A stretch of 35,874 bases of DNA from Hyphomicrobiales bacterium. GTDB taxonomy: Bacteria; Pseudomonadota; Alphaproteobacteria; Rhizobiales; Rhizobiaceae. The notes under the pieces are model-generated. The model did not search any database, had not been told where the DNA came from, and was given only the letters and a program-made list of their open reading frames with translations. The position numbers were made by a program, and so were the translations under genes. This document shows, piece by piece, positions 24,718 through 32,818 of the stretch (positions within the stretch are counted from its first letter, which is position 1; each line of letters begins with the position of its first letter). The stretch spans positions 75,832 through 111,705 of the forward strand of contig UCJU01000031.1 in the NCBI GenBank assembly GCA_900472925.1, read 5' to 3'.

Positions 24718-25698
24718 GTGAATGTCGGAACGTTCGACGTGAAGGCAGTGTTCAAGAGAATACGGTTTTCTCGCAAGTTCGTAGTGATTGGCAGTGTTGT
24801 CCTCCTTTTGGGGGGAGCATCCGGCATGGCTGCCATTTTCGTCGGCAAAGAACGCCTGTTCGGCCCCTCCAGCGCTTCGGTCAACGGTCTCGAATGCACA
24901 CTGGTCCAATCCGTCAGCATCAAGAAGAACGGCTCCGTGTGGGTCCGCAAATTCATCCGCACCGATGGCGGAGATGGTCCTGAGCGCGTCAGGACAGCTT
25001 TGCGCGTGGCGAAGGCCGTCTATGACAAGCAGAAGCCGGATCTCGTGCAGGTCTCTGTTCTGGATCAGAAAGGTCCGAGCATGCGCTCGGACATGCGTGG
25101 CAGAGCGGTCGCCGCACAGGTCGTCTTCATCGCGGACGTGAAAAAGCTGCCGGATGATGCGAATGCGAAGACCTATTCCGCCTATTATTACGATGGCGCA
25201 CCCAGCGCCGATGGTGTTTTCTATGGATTGCGGGTCGATTTGCCGCTGGAAGATGCCGAAAAACTGGCAACCGGACTGAATGAGTTTACCGATTGCATCG
25301 ATCTTGCCGCCAAAGAAGCGCCTTCCGGACATGACGCTCCCGCCAAGGGACATGACGCGCCAGCGGGCGGCCATGGTGACAGTAGCGGTCACGGCGAAGC
25401 GGCACCCGCCGCCGCCGACCACGCGCCTGAATCCGCCGAAGGTGCATCGCATGAAACAACGCCCACTGCCGCGGAAGGTCATGTCGCCGTGGACGATCCG
25501 GCACTTCTGACCTCAACGCCGGAGCATGACAGCGTTAGCATGTTCAGTCTCGCTTACCTGAAGTCGCTGATCTTCGGCAAGGGCCAGTCTGCCGCCGTTG
25601 CCGCAGAACCTGAGCATGGTCAGCCGCCGGTTGCCGAAGAGCCCGCCGCGCAAAGTGAGCAGGCACCTGCGGAAGAACCGGTCAAGTCCGAGCATTGA
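24718..25698 (+). CDS. Membrane-anchored protein with His-rich C-terminal region, function unknown
   Basis: I do not recognise a family. The 326-residue protein has a short basic N-terminus, one membrane helix at about 21-43 (FVVIGSVVLLLGGASGMAAI), then a soluble domain at about 55-205 with SVLDQKGPSMRSDMRGRAVA and YSAYYYDGAPSADGVFYGLR. From about 205 it becomes low complexity, rich in Ala, Pro, Glu and His, including a short repeat GHDAPAKGHDAPAGGHGDSSGHG. Topology suggests the bulk is periplasmic. The start is a GTG at 24718 with only a weak GGGG upstream, so it is uncertain. It is divergent from sitABCD, 291 bases away; the His-rich tail could bind metal, but alternatively is just a flexible linker. 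A terminator follows. Confidence 0.75.
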   Translation: MNVGTFDVKAVFKRIRFSRKFVVIGSVVLLLGGASGMAAIFVGKERLFGPSSASVNGLECTLVQSVSIKKNGSVWVRKFIRTDGGDGPERVRTALRVAKAVYDKQKPDLVQVSVLDQKGPSMRSDMRGRAVAAQVVFIADVKKLPDDANAKTYSAYYYDGAPSADGVFYGLRVDLPLEDAEKLATGLNEFTDCIDLAAKEAPSGHDAPAKGHDAPAGGHGDSSGHGEAAPAAADHAPESAEGASHETTPTAAEGHVAVDDPALLTSTPEHDSVSMFSLAYLKSLIFGKGQSAAVAAEPEHGQPPVAEEPAAQSEQAPAEEPVKSEH

Positions 25699-25742
25699 TT
25701 GTCGGTTGGAAGGCGTAAAGCTCTCCTGCCGCACTCAGAAAC

Positions 25743-25778
25743 AAAAAAGCCGATGGCATCGCTGCCATCGGCTTTCGC
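25743..25778. terminator. Bidirectional terminator between the His-rich protein gene and lysS
   Basis: AAAGCCGATGGCA and TGCCATCGGCTTT form a 13-base perfect stem with loop TCGC (25746-25775). The six A on the left supply a U-run for lysS on the minus strand; TTT on the right serves the plus strand. Confidence 0.85.
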
Positions 25779-25793
25779 ATGAATTCGTGAAAC

Positions 25794-27293
25794 TCAATCC
25801 GCCTTCTGGCGACGTGCTGGGAACAGAATGACGTCGCGGATCGATGGTGCGTTGGTCAGCAGCATCACCAGACGGTCGACGCCGATGCCGAGGCCACCGG
25901 CGGGCGGCATGCCCTGATCGATGGCGTCGAGGAATTCGTCGTCCAGTTGCTTGTCCTTTTCACCACGCGCATGCGCCTGCTCCAGCTGCTCCACCATGCG
26001 GCGGCGCTGTTCTTCCGGGTCGTTGAGTTCGGAGAAGGCATTGCCGACTTCCCAGGCGTTGCAGTAGCTCTCGAAACGCTCGACCAGACGCGGCTCGCCC
26101 GGCACTTCCTTGGCGAAAGGCGAAATGTCCTTGGGGAAATGCGTGACGTGGCTTGGCTGGATCAGCGTGGCCTCGACCTTCTCTTCGAAGATGAAGGCAA
26201 GGCACTCGCCCCATGTCCAGTCCTTCTCGACTTCGAAACCGGCAGCCTTGGCAGCGGCGCGGGCTTCCTCGTCGGTCTTGATGGCGAGGAAGTCGATGCC
26301 CGTGGCTTCCTTCACTGCATCCGGCATCGGCACGCGCTTGAACGGACCCTTGAAGGAGATGGTCTTGCCCTGGAAATCCAGTTCGGTGGTACCGTGAATG
26401 GCAATCGCCAGCGTCTCGAACATGCGCTCGACCAGACCCATAATGTCTTCATAGTCGGCATAGGCCCAGTAGCATTCCAGCATGGTGAATTCCGGATTGT
26501 GCCGGGTGGAAACACCTTCGTTGCGGAAGTTACGGTTGATTTCGAAGACCTTGTCGGACAGGCCCGACACCAGCGTGCGCTTCAGGAACAGTTCCGGCGC
26601 GATGCGCAGATACATGTCCATCTTCAGCGTATTGTGGAAGGTCTTGAACGGATCAGCCGTCGCGCCGCCATAGACGGTCTGCAGCATCGGCGTCTCGACT
26701 TCGAGGAAGGCTTCCTCTTCCATGAAACGACGAATGCCGGAAATGATCTTGGAACGCTGCTGGAAGCGCAGCTTGCTCTCCTCGTTGGAGAGAATGTCCA
26801 GATGACGCTTGCGATAACGGATTTCGATGTCGGAAATCCCGCTCCACTTCTCCGGCATCGGCAGCAGAGACTTGGTCAGCATGGTGATCTCTTCGGCATT
26901 GATCGTCAGCTCGCCACGCTTGGTGCGGCGCACCTTGCCGGTCACGCCGATGATATCGCCAATGTCGATCATCGGCAGCATGTCGCGCGCTTCCTGCGGC
27001 GTGGTATCCTTGTGGGAGAAGATCTGAACCTTGCCGGATGCGTCATGGATATCCATGAACATGCCGGAATTGCGGTTGGAATAAACGCGACCGGCAACGG
27101 TCACGGTATCGCCCGTTTCGACATCCGGCTCGATCTGCGCATATTTCTCGGCCAGCTCGGCATTGGTCAGCGAGCGGTGGAAATGGGCGGGATAGACATC
27201 GCCAACCTTCTCGCGCAGCATCGCCAGCTTCTGGCGGCGCACTTCTGTCACGTCGGAGGAAAGGGCGGTTGTCTCAGGTGTCTTGTCGGTCAT
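25794..27293 (-). CDS. lysS: Lysyl-tRNA synthetase, class II
   Basis: Class II lysyl-tRNA synthetase of 499 residues, the standard bacterial length; it charges tRNA-Lys in the cytoplasm. The N-terminal OB-fold anticodon-binding domain spans about 60-155 (VTVAGRVYSNRNSGMFMDI). Motif 2 is EINRNFRNEGVSTRHNPEFT, and motif 3 GLGIGVDRLVMLLT near the C-terminus holds the ATP-binding arginine. The ATG is at 27293. An insertion around 330-400 (TDEEARAAAKAAGFEVEKDW) is typical of alphaproteobacterial LysS. It lies downstream of gltX on the same strand with a 218-base gap that contains a large palindromic repeat, so the two synthetases are probably separate transcripts. Confidence 0.97.
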   Translation of the reverse strand: MTDKTPETTALSSDVTEVRRQKLAMLREKVGDVYPAHFHRSLTNAELAEKYAQIEPDVETGDTVTVAGRVYSNRNSGMFMDIHDASGKVQIFSHKDTTPQEARDMLPMIDIGDIIGVTGKVRRTKRGELTINAEEITMLTKSLLPMPEKWSGISDIEIRYRKRHLDILSNEESKLRFQQRSKIISGIRRFMEEEAFLEVETPMLQTVYGGATADPFKTFHNTLKMDMYLRIAPELFLKRTLVSGLSDKVFEINRNFRNEGVSTRHNPEFTMLECYWAYADYEDIMGLVERMFETLAIAIHGTTELDFQGKTISFKGPFKRVPMPDAVKEATGIDFLAIKTDEEARAAAKAAGFEVEKDWTWGECLAFIFEEKVEATLIQPSHVTHFPKDISPFAKEVPGEPRLVERFESYCNAWEVGNAFSELNDPEEQRRRMVEQLEQAHARGEKDKQLDDEFLDAIDQGMPPAGGLGIGVDRLVMLLTNAPSIRDVILFPARRQKAD

Positions 27294-27370
27294 CGTCTGG
27301 GCCTTCTTCGGGCAAGTTGTTCTCTATGATGATGCGGTGGCTTTGTTATTTGCCCCGTACCTTCCTGTCT

Positions 27371-27474
27371 CGTCATCCTCGGGCTTGTCCCGAGGATCTG
27401 CTGCGTTATCGGTACATTCGACGTGCCAGCCCTGGCACCCAAGGTAGATCCTCGGGACAAGCCCGAGGATGACG
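27371..27474. repeat. Nested palindromic repeat between gltX and lysS
   Basis: Two 29-base arms, 27371-27399 and 27446-27474, are exact reverse complements. Each arm itself contains an inner hairpin CCTCGGG-CTTGT-CCCGAGG, and the 46-base spacer holds a further perfect hairpin GTGCCAG-CC-CTGGCAC (27423-27438). The unit can fold as one long stem or as three hairpins in a row. Elements with a CGTCATCCTCGGGCTTGTCC end are widespread in Rhizobiales intergenic DNA, as I recall. It may also end gltX transcripts. Confidence 0.85.
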
Positions 27475-27511
27475 ACCTTGGGGGTCTCAGCGCACCAGCC
27501 GCTTTGGCCGA

Positions 27512-28969
27512 TTAACTTCCAGCGCTAACTATCGTCGCCGCAACCGCAATCGCCACCTTCAACCGCTGGCGCACCACAGAGCGGCCCAGCACGGCCATGC
27601 TGTCGAACAGCGGCAGCGAACGCGAGGAACCGGACATCGCAACGAACAGCGGCGGTGTCACCACGCGCAGCTTCTTGCCGGTGCGCTCGGCCACATCGCG
27701 CAATTCCTGCTCGATGGACTCCAGTGTCCAATCCGGCATCTTTTCCAGATCGGCAGCAACCGTGGTCAGGATTTCGTGAATTTCTTCCGGCTTGCTCTTC
27801 AGACCCGCAAACGACGCAGGCGTGAGACCGACATCGCTCGACAGCAGGAAGCCTGCAAGGTTCGGCAGGTCACCGAGCTTGGAAATACGGCTCTGCGAAA
27901 GCTTCAGACCTTCGGTCAGACGCGCATTTTCCATGGCCCATGCCAGCGTGCGGGCAATGAACTGCTCTTCGCTCAGCTTTTCACGCAGCCAGCGGCCATT
28001 CAGCCAGTCCAGCTTCTGAATGTCGAAGATCGCACCGGCCTTGGACAGCGCTTCCGGGTCGAACTTGCCAGCCAGCTCTTCCATGGTCAAAAGCTCTTCG
28101 CCTTCACCCAACTGCACGAAGAACAGGCCAAGGAAGTTCATCAGCGCTTCCGGCAGATAGCCCAGCGCCGAGTAATAAGAGATGGAGGTCGGGTTCTTGC
28201 GTTTCGACAGCTTGGACTTGTCGGCATTGCGCATCAGCGACAGATGCATGAATGTCGGCTGGTCCCAACCGAAATAGCGGTACAGCAGAATGTGCTTGGG
28301 CACGGATGCCAGCCATTCCTCACCGCGCGCCACATGGGTAATCTTCATCAGATGGTCATCGATGACATTGGCCATGTGATAGGTCGGCATGCCATCGGCC
28401 TTCATCAGAACCTGCATGTCGACGCTGTCCCATGGGATCGAGACATCGCCGTAAACGCCATCGGTGAAATCGCAGGAGCCTTCGGTCGGGATTTTCATGC
28501 GCACGACGGAGGCTTCGCCTGCTTCCATCTTCGCGGTGACTTCCTCGGCCTTCAAATGCAGGCAGAGACCATCATATTTCGGCGGCTTGCCCGCCGCGCG
28601 CTGTCCCTCGCGCATTTCCGTCAGGCGTTCTGGCGTGCAGAAGCAGCGGAAGGCGTGGCCTTTTTCCAGCAACTCATCGGCGAAAGGCTGGTACATGTCC
28701 TTGCGGTCGGACTGGCGGTAAGGGCCGTATGGGCCACCGACGTCAGGACCTTCGGACCATGTCAGGCCGGTCCATTTCAGCGCTTCCAGCACCTTGTCTT
28801 CATATTCGCGCGTGGAGCGAGTGGCATCGGTATCTTCGATGCGCAGAATGAATTCACCACCATGCTTGAGGGCAAAGAGGTAGTTGAAAAGCGCGATGTA
28901 AGCGGTGCCGACATGCGGCTCGCCGGTGGGGGAAGGTGCAATACGGACGCGGACGCCGGAAGTGGTCAT
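27512..28969 (-). CDS. gltX: Glutamyl-tRNA synthetase
   Basis: Class I glutamyl-tRNA synthetase of 485 residues. The HIGH-type motif is PSPTGEPHVGT (12-22), and the KMSKS-type motif is KLSKRK (about 255-260), both ATP-binding. DGMPTYHMANVIDDHLM and the THVARGEEWL segment are the usual GluRS catalytic-domain landmarks; the C-terminal helical anticodon domain follows. Rhizobiaceae commonly have two gltX genes; which paralogue this is I cannot tell. ATG at 28969. The gene precedes lysS on the same strand across the palindromic repeat. Confidence 0.96.
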   Translation of the reverse strand: MTTSGVRVRIAPSPTGEPHVGTAYIALFNYLFALKHGGEFILRIEDTDATRSTREYEDKVLEALKWTGLTWSEGPDVGGPYGPYRQSDRKDMYQPFADELLEKGHAFRCFCTPERLTEMREGQRAAGKPPKYDGLCLHLKAEEVTAKMEAGEASVVRMKIPTEGSCDFTDGVYGDVSIPWDSVDMQVLMKADGMPTYHMANVIDDHLMKITHVARGEEWLASVPKHILLYRYFGWDQPTFMHLSLMRNADKSKLSKRKNPTSISYYSALGYLPEALMNFLGLFFVQLGEGEELLTMEELAGKFDPEALSKAGAIFDIQKLDWLNGRWLREKLSEEQFIARTLAWAMENARLTEGLKLSQSRISKLGDLPNLAGFLLSSDVGLTPASFAGLKSKPEEIHEILTTVAADLEKMPDWTLESIEQELRDVAERTGKKLRVVTPPLFVAMSGSSRSLPLFDSMAVLGRSVVRQRLKVAIAVAATIVSAGS

Positions 28970-29155
28970 TGAAATTCACTCGTGCTGACGCAAGGGTGAT
29001 ACGGGGCGGGCCACCGTGTCACTGATGTGCTGTTGAATGCCTTGGAAAAAGCGAAAATACGGCGGAAGACGCTGCCATCCCACAGTTTCCTGTTGTCATG
29101 GCTTAGGCCACATTCAGCCGCAGGCGTCAAGAAAATTAGGTTGTTTTGACCCGTG

Positions 29156-30925
29156 CTAGACCGGCCAGACATAGAGCAGCATGGGAATGGAAACGATGAC
29201 GATCATGATGGAGAGCGGCGCCCCAAGGCGCGGATAGTCGCTGAACTTGTAACCACCGGGGCCCATGACCAGCGTGTTGCACTGGTGGCCGATAGGGGTG
29301 AGGAAGTCGCAACCGGCACCGATCGCCACTGCCATCAAAAAGGCTTCCGGGCGAAAGCCAAGCGTCGTCGCAAAGCCTGCTGCAATCGGCCCCATCACAA
29401 GCACGGTGGCGGCATTGTTGAGGAAGGGCGTCACGGCCATGGCGGTCAAAAGGATCATGCCAAGTGCGGCAAAGGGTGGCAGACCTTGGGCGGCATGGCC
29501 CAGCCACCCTGCAATCAGATCACTGGCGCCCGTTGATCGAAGCGAGTCACTCACAGGAATAAGCGCCGCCAGCATGACGAGGATCGGCCCGTCGATGGAT
29601 TTGTAAACCTCGGTCAGCGGGATTGCGCCGACGAGGATCATGGCGAAGGCGGCGGCAAAGAAGGCAACCGCCACCGGCGCAATGCCCGTCGCCGCCGCCA
29701 GCATGGCCGCCGCCAGAATGATGACCGGAATGAAAGCGCGGCGCTGGACACCGAGCAGGATTTCCCGCTGCGCCAGCGGTAGCAAGGAGAATTCCCGCAG
29801 CACCACCGGCAGGTTCTTGCGCGATCCCTGCAGCACGATCACGTCGCCAGCTTTCAGAGTCAATTCGCTCAGCCGCTCATTGACCCGGTGGCCCCGGCGG
29901 CTGACCGCAATCAGATTAACGCCGCGCGTATAGGACAGCGCCAGTTCCTTGGCAGAAAGCCCGCTCAGCAGGGATTCGTTGCTGATCACCGCTTCCATGG
30001 CGATGAGATCGACGGTCTTTTGCCCGTTTTCGGTAATCGGTTTGCCCGATAGCGACAGCTTGGCATTGGAAACGATGCGATCCAGCCCTTCGGAGGTACC
30101 TTCGAGAAGAATGGTGTCGCCTGCCTTCAAGGTCACATCGGGGAAAGGCGACACACGGCGGTGTCCGCGAATGATGGTGTTGGCGATAACGTCTCCGTCT
30201 GCCTGTTTCAGAAGGTCGCTCAAAGGCTTGCCGATCATCAGGCTGTCGGCGGGAAGCGTGGCCTCGGCGGCATAGCTCGCCTCGTCCATGATGTCCTCGA
30301 CCGAATCGCCATCCTTGGCACGCGCCGGAAGCAGCTTGTAACCGAAGGTCAGGAAAGCGATGCCGACCACGGCCAGCGTCGCGCCCACGGGCGTGAAGTC
30401 GAACATCGAAAAGCTCTGCCCTGTCATCTCTTCGCGCAGGCGTGACACAACAATATTGGGCGACGTGCCGATCTGCGTCATCAACCCGCCCAGCAACGCG
30501 GCAAAGGCCATTGGCATTAAATAATAGGAAACGGGGCTGCCGGATTTGCGGGCGAACTGGAAGGCGACCGGGATCATGATCGCCAGCGCGCCGATATTCT
30601 TGATGAAGGCCGACATAACCGCCACCACGATCATCAGGAAGGCCAGTTGCAAATGCTTGGAGCGCATTTCAGGGAAATATTTCTTGATCGTCGTATCGAC
30701 GATGCCGGACCGCGCCACCGATGTGCTGACGATCAGCGCGCTGGCAACGATGATCACAATATCGTCGGAGAAACCGGAAAACGCCTTGTCGAAGGGGACG
30801 ACACCCAGCGCGACCGCAATCAGCAGCGCGCTACACGCCACCACGTCATATCGAAACTTGTCGATGATGAAGGCGACCATCATTCCGGCGATCACGCTGA
30901 AGGCTAAGATCTGCTCGATGGTCAT
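29156..30925 (-). CDS. SLC13/DASS-type transporter with two RCK_C domains
   Basis: Inner-membrane transporter of 589 residues, larger than simple DASS carriers because two TrkA-C (RCK_C) domains sit in the middle. Membrane helices occupy about 5-200, with the family motif GTSPNIVVSRLRE, and the first RCK_C lies at about 210-290 (ADSLMIGKPLSDLL, LKAGDTILLEGTSEGLDRI). The second is at about 300-385 (LTLKAGDVIVLQGSRKNLP), and a second helix bundle follows, with FLNNAATVLVMGPIA and IGAGCDFLTPIGHQCNTLVMGPGGY repeating the substrate-site pattern. Substrate may be a dicarboxylate, sulfate or another anion; it cannot be chosen here. Single-gene unit upstream of gltX on the same strand. Confidence 0.88.
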   Translation of the reverse strand: MTIEQILAFSVIAGMMVAFIIDKFRYDVVACSALLIAVALGVVPFDKAFSGFSDDIVIIVASALIVSTSVARSGIVDTTIKKYFPEMRSKHLQLAFLMIVVAVMSAFIKNIGALAIMIPVAFQFARKSGSPVSYYLMPMAFAALLGGLMTQIGTSPNIVVSRLREEMTGQSFSMFDFTPVGATLAVVGIAFLTFGYKLLPARAKDGDSVEDIMDEASYAAEATLPADSLMIGKPLSDLLKQADGDVIANTIIRGHRRVSPFPDVTLKAGDTILLEGTSEGLDRIVSNAKLSLSGKPITENGQKTVDLIAMEAVISNESLLSGLSAKELALSYTRGVNLIAVSRRGHRVNERLSELTLKAGDVIVLQGSRKNLPVVLREFSLLPLAQREILLGVQRRAFIPVIILAAAMLAAATGIAPVAVAFFAAAFAMILVGAIPLTEVYKSIDGPILVMLAALIPVSDSLRSTGASDLIAGWLGHAAQGLPPFAALGMILLTAMAVTPFLNNAATVLVMGPIAAGFATTLGFRPEAFLMAVAIGAGCDFLTPIGHQCNTLVMGPGGYKFSDYPRLGAPLSIMIVIVSIPMLLYVWPV

Positions 30926-31051
30926 GTGGCGGATTTACTTTCGGAAAAAGGAAAATCGAAGCGGCTGATTTTCCTTGCATGATATGTCTGCAACAACGCG
31001 AGTCCATCCTGTCAGTTCCTGCATCCCGCAAAGAAGTCTTTTCCCGTCTTG

Positions 31052-31085
31052 AGAAAAAGGAAAGGCCCGCACGGGGCGGGCCTTT
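31052..31085 (-). terminator. Rho-independent terminator of the TerC-family gene
   Basis: AAAGGCCCGC and GCGGGCCTTT form a 10-base perfect stem with a 5-base loop (31061-31085). On the minus strand it is followed by CCTTTTTCTC and lies 25 bases after the TerC stop. Confidence 0.85.
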
Positions 31086-31109
31086 CGCAGACTGTCGTTA
31101 GAAGAAGGC

Positions 31110-31853
31110 TTAATGCAGTGACTTCTTTTTCTTGCGGGCGTTGCGCGACACCATGTTGAGCACTTCCACAAGCGCGGAAAAGGCCATGGCGGCGTAGACG
31201 TAGCCCTTGGGAACGTGGAAGCCCATACCTTCGGCAATCAGCGTCGTGCCGATCATCAACAGGAAGGCCAGCGCCAGCATGACGACGGTCGGGTTCTTTT
31301 CGATGAAGTTGGCCAGCGGGTTGGCGGCCAAGAGCATGACGGTGACGGCGAAGACGACAGCAACGACCATGATCGGCACATGCGGTGTCATGCCGACGGC
31401 AGTGATGATACTGTCGAGCGAAAAGACGAGGTCAAGCAGCAGGATTTGCGCTATTGCCGAGGAGAAGCTGGCAACCGCCGTGCCAACCATGTCTTCCTTA
31501 TGGTCTTCCGGGTCCACATTGTGGTGGATTTCCTTGGTGGCCTTCCACACGAGGAACAGACCGCCGCCGATGAGGATCATGTCCTTCCAGGAGAAGCCGT
31601 GACCGAACATCTCGAACACCGGCTCCGTCAGCTGGACGATCCATGCCACGGTTCCCAGCAGGCCCAAGCGTAGAACCAGGGCCAGTCCAATGCCGATCTT
31701 GCGGGCTTTTTCGCGCTGATGCTCAGGCAATTTGTTGGTGAGAATGGAAATAAAAATCAGGTTGTCGATGCCAAGCACGACCTCCATGACGATAAGGGTG
31801 ACGAGCGCCACCCACGCAGCGGGGTCGGACAATAAAGGGATTATGGAATCCAC
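31110..31853 (-). CDS. TerC-family integral membrane protein
   Basis: TerC/Alx/YkoY-type membrane protein (PF03741), 247 residues with about seven helices. Conserved acidic membrane motifs are [17 protein letters not shown] (about 22-38) and [19 protein letters not shown] (about 138-156); these aspartates are probable metal ligands. Family members are implicated in tellurite resistance and in manganese export or metal loading of exoenzymes; which applies here is unknown, although a Mn/Fe importer lies 7 kb away. The start is a GTG at 31853, with AAGGAAA upstream. I looked for a yybP-ykoY manganese riboswitch in the 154-base leader region and saw nothing convincing. The C-terminus is strongly basic ([11 protein letters not shown]). 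Confidence 0.9.
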   Translation of the reverse strand: MDSIIPLLSDPAAWVALVTLIVMEVVLGIDNLIFISILTNKLPEHQREKARKIGIGLALVLRLGLLGTVAWIVQLTEPVFEMFGHGFSWKDMILIGGGLFLVWKATKEIHHNVDPEDHKEDMVGTAVASFSSAIAQILLLDLVFSLDSIITAVGMTPHVPIMVVAVVFAVTVMLLAANPLANFIEKNPTVVMLALAFLLMIGTTLIAEGMGFHVPKGYVYAAMAFSALVEVLNMVSRNARKKKKSLH

Positions 31854-32007
31854 GTGCCTGTTTTCCTTTTCAGCTATCCTGCTTCGACAATTCGAAACAT
31901 CACAGTTCTATATTCGAATGCGCGAGAAACAAGCGTATGACAGGGGTGTCACGCCATTTTTTTCCCGATATTGCGCGCATTGCGAGAAACACGGAGGCTG
32001 AATGTGG

Positions 32008-32679
32008 CTAGGGCTTCTTGGTTCCATAGGCGGCCATAAATACGGTGATGGCGCTGGAAAGGACACGTTCGGCTTCTTCCGGTGGCGCGTCGCCCTGCAA
32101 TTCTCCGAACAGCCGCATCTTGAAGAACGTGCCGGTCGCAAGCTCGATGAACTGGCGCGCCGCCATATCCACATCGTCTATGTGGAGCGTTCCCTGGTCG
32201 ACGTGATGCTGGAGAAAATCGCGAAGAACGACACGCACATTGTTTGGTGCAGCGACGAAGAAGCGTTGCGAGAGTTTCGGCATGCGGTCCAGAACGCCAA
32301 GCGCCGAACGCATGGCAGGTATCATGTCCGTGCATGTCACTTTGTGAATAAACGCGTCCCCGAATTGCCACAGACCGTCGCGGACCTCTTCCGTTCCCGC
32401 CAGAATGTCTCGCATGGAAAGGGCAAATTCCGCCCGGTGCCGGTCGATCAGGGCTGCGAACAGCTCGTCCTTGTTCTCGAAGTAGACGTAGATCGTTCCC
32501 TTGGAAACGCCTGCTTCCTTTGTAATATCGTTCATGCTGGCGGCGTCGAAGCCCTTGGACTTGAACACTCGCCAAGCACCGTCAAGGATTTGTTCGCGCT
32601 TTGCCGGGTCTTCGCCGGCAGCAAAGCGTCCCGCTTGCAAGGCGGTGCAGCTTTCCTCGATGTGGTTCTCTTCTGTCAC
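32008..32679 (-). CDS. TetR-family repressor of the EmrAB pump
   Basis: TetR-type regulator, 223 residues from the GTG at 32679. The DNA-binding region is KREQILDGAWRVFKSKGFDAASMNDITKEA split as a TetR helix-turn-helix at about 28-73 and ends with the very typical. Confidence 0.5.
   Translation of the reverse strand: MTEENHIEESCTALQAGRFAAGEDPAKREQILDGAWRVFKSKGFDAASMNDITKEAGVSKGTIYVYFENKDELFAALIDRHRAEFALSMRDILAGTEEVRDGLWQFGDAFIHKVTCTDMIPAMRSALGVLDRMPKLSQRFFVAAPNNVRVVLRDFLQHHVDQGTLHIDDVDMAARQFIELATGTFFKMRLFGELQGDAPPEEAERVLSSAITVFMAAYGTKKP
32008..32679 (-). CDS. TetR/AcrR-family transcriptional regulator, likely repressor of emrAB
   Basis: This entry replaces the cut-short one for the same gene. 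The TetR helix-turn-helix lies at about residues 28-73, with FKSKGFDAASMNDI and the recognition helix GVSKGTIYVYFENKDELF. The remainder is an all-helical ligand domain ending FMAAYGTKKP. The frame is open back to a GTG at 32742, but that start would lie upstream of a probable TATATT -10 (32713-32718) and inside an operator palindrome; the GTG at 32679, with GGCGGA before it, is more likely. It is divergent from the EmrAB-type genes, and two matching palindromes lie in between, the normal arrangement for a repressor of a drug pump and itself. Confidence 0.88.
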   Translation of the reverse strand: MTEENHIEESCTALQAGRFAAGEDPAKREQILDGAWRVFKSKGFDAASMNDITKEAGVSKGTIYVYFENKDELFAALIDRHRAEFALSMRDILAGTEEVRDGLWQFGDAFIHKVTCTDMIPAMRSALGVLDRMPKLSQRFFVAAPNNVRVVLRDFLQHHVDQGTLHIDDVDMAARQFIELATGTFFKMRLFGELQGDAPPEEAERVLSSAITVFMAAYGTKKP

Positions 32680-32718
32680 GCTTCGATCCGCCAATCGTTT
32701 TAGATTCGATTCAATATA

Positions 32719-32736
32719 TCGAACCAAGCGGTTCGA
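32719..32736. promoter_or_regulatory. Operator palindrome 1 (TetR-side)
   Basis: TCGAACC-AAGC-GGTTCGA, perfect 7-base arms around four bases. It lies immediately upstream of a minus-strand TATATT (32713-32718), so a bound repressor would cover the regulator's own promoter. Confidence 0.7.
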
Positions 32737-32773
32737 CAGCACTTGATATGTGTCAGGAAAAAGATTAAGTCAA

Positions 32774-32791
32774 TCGAACCGAACGGTTCAG
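32774..32791. promoter_or_regulatory. Operator palindrome 2 (emrA-side)
   Basis: TCGAACC-GAAC-GGTTCAG, the same pattern as operator 1 with five inner arm bases paired and the same four-base spacer. It is centred 55 bases from operator 1, about 40 bases before emrA, and would overlap the start site of a promoter using TTGATA at 32743-32748. Confidence 0.65.
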
Positions 32792-32818
32792 TTCGAAGTT
32801 ATTCTTTTTTTATAGCGA

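Noticed and set aside
25947..27329. Plus-strand open frame of about 460 codons opposite lysS, and a similar one at 27776-28972 opposite gltX
   Set aside because: Both mirror strongly conserved synthetase genes; translations are His/Leu-rich without recognisable motifs.
27371..27474. CRISPR-like or IS terminal repeat reading of the inverted repeat
   Set aside because: Only one inverted pair, no regular spacers, no transposase or target duplication nearby.
31890..31922. Two TTCGAA hexamers upstream of the TerC gene as extra TetR sites
   Set aside because: They lack the GGTTCG/CGAACC half-sites seen in the two emr operators, and their spacing differs.
31854..32007. yybP-ykoY manganese riboswitch before the TerC gene
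   Set aside because: No convincing paired helices or terminator switch could be seen by eye in the leader.
32008..32679. An incomplete duplicate entry for the TetR gene in the feature list
   Set aside because: Its text stops mid-sentence; the fuller entry with confidence 0.88 for the same coordinates is the one to use. There is only one gene here.
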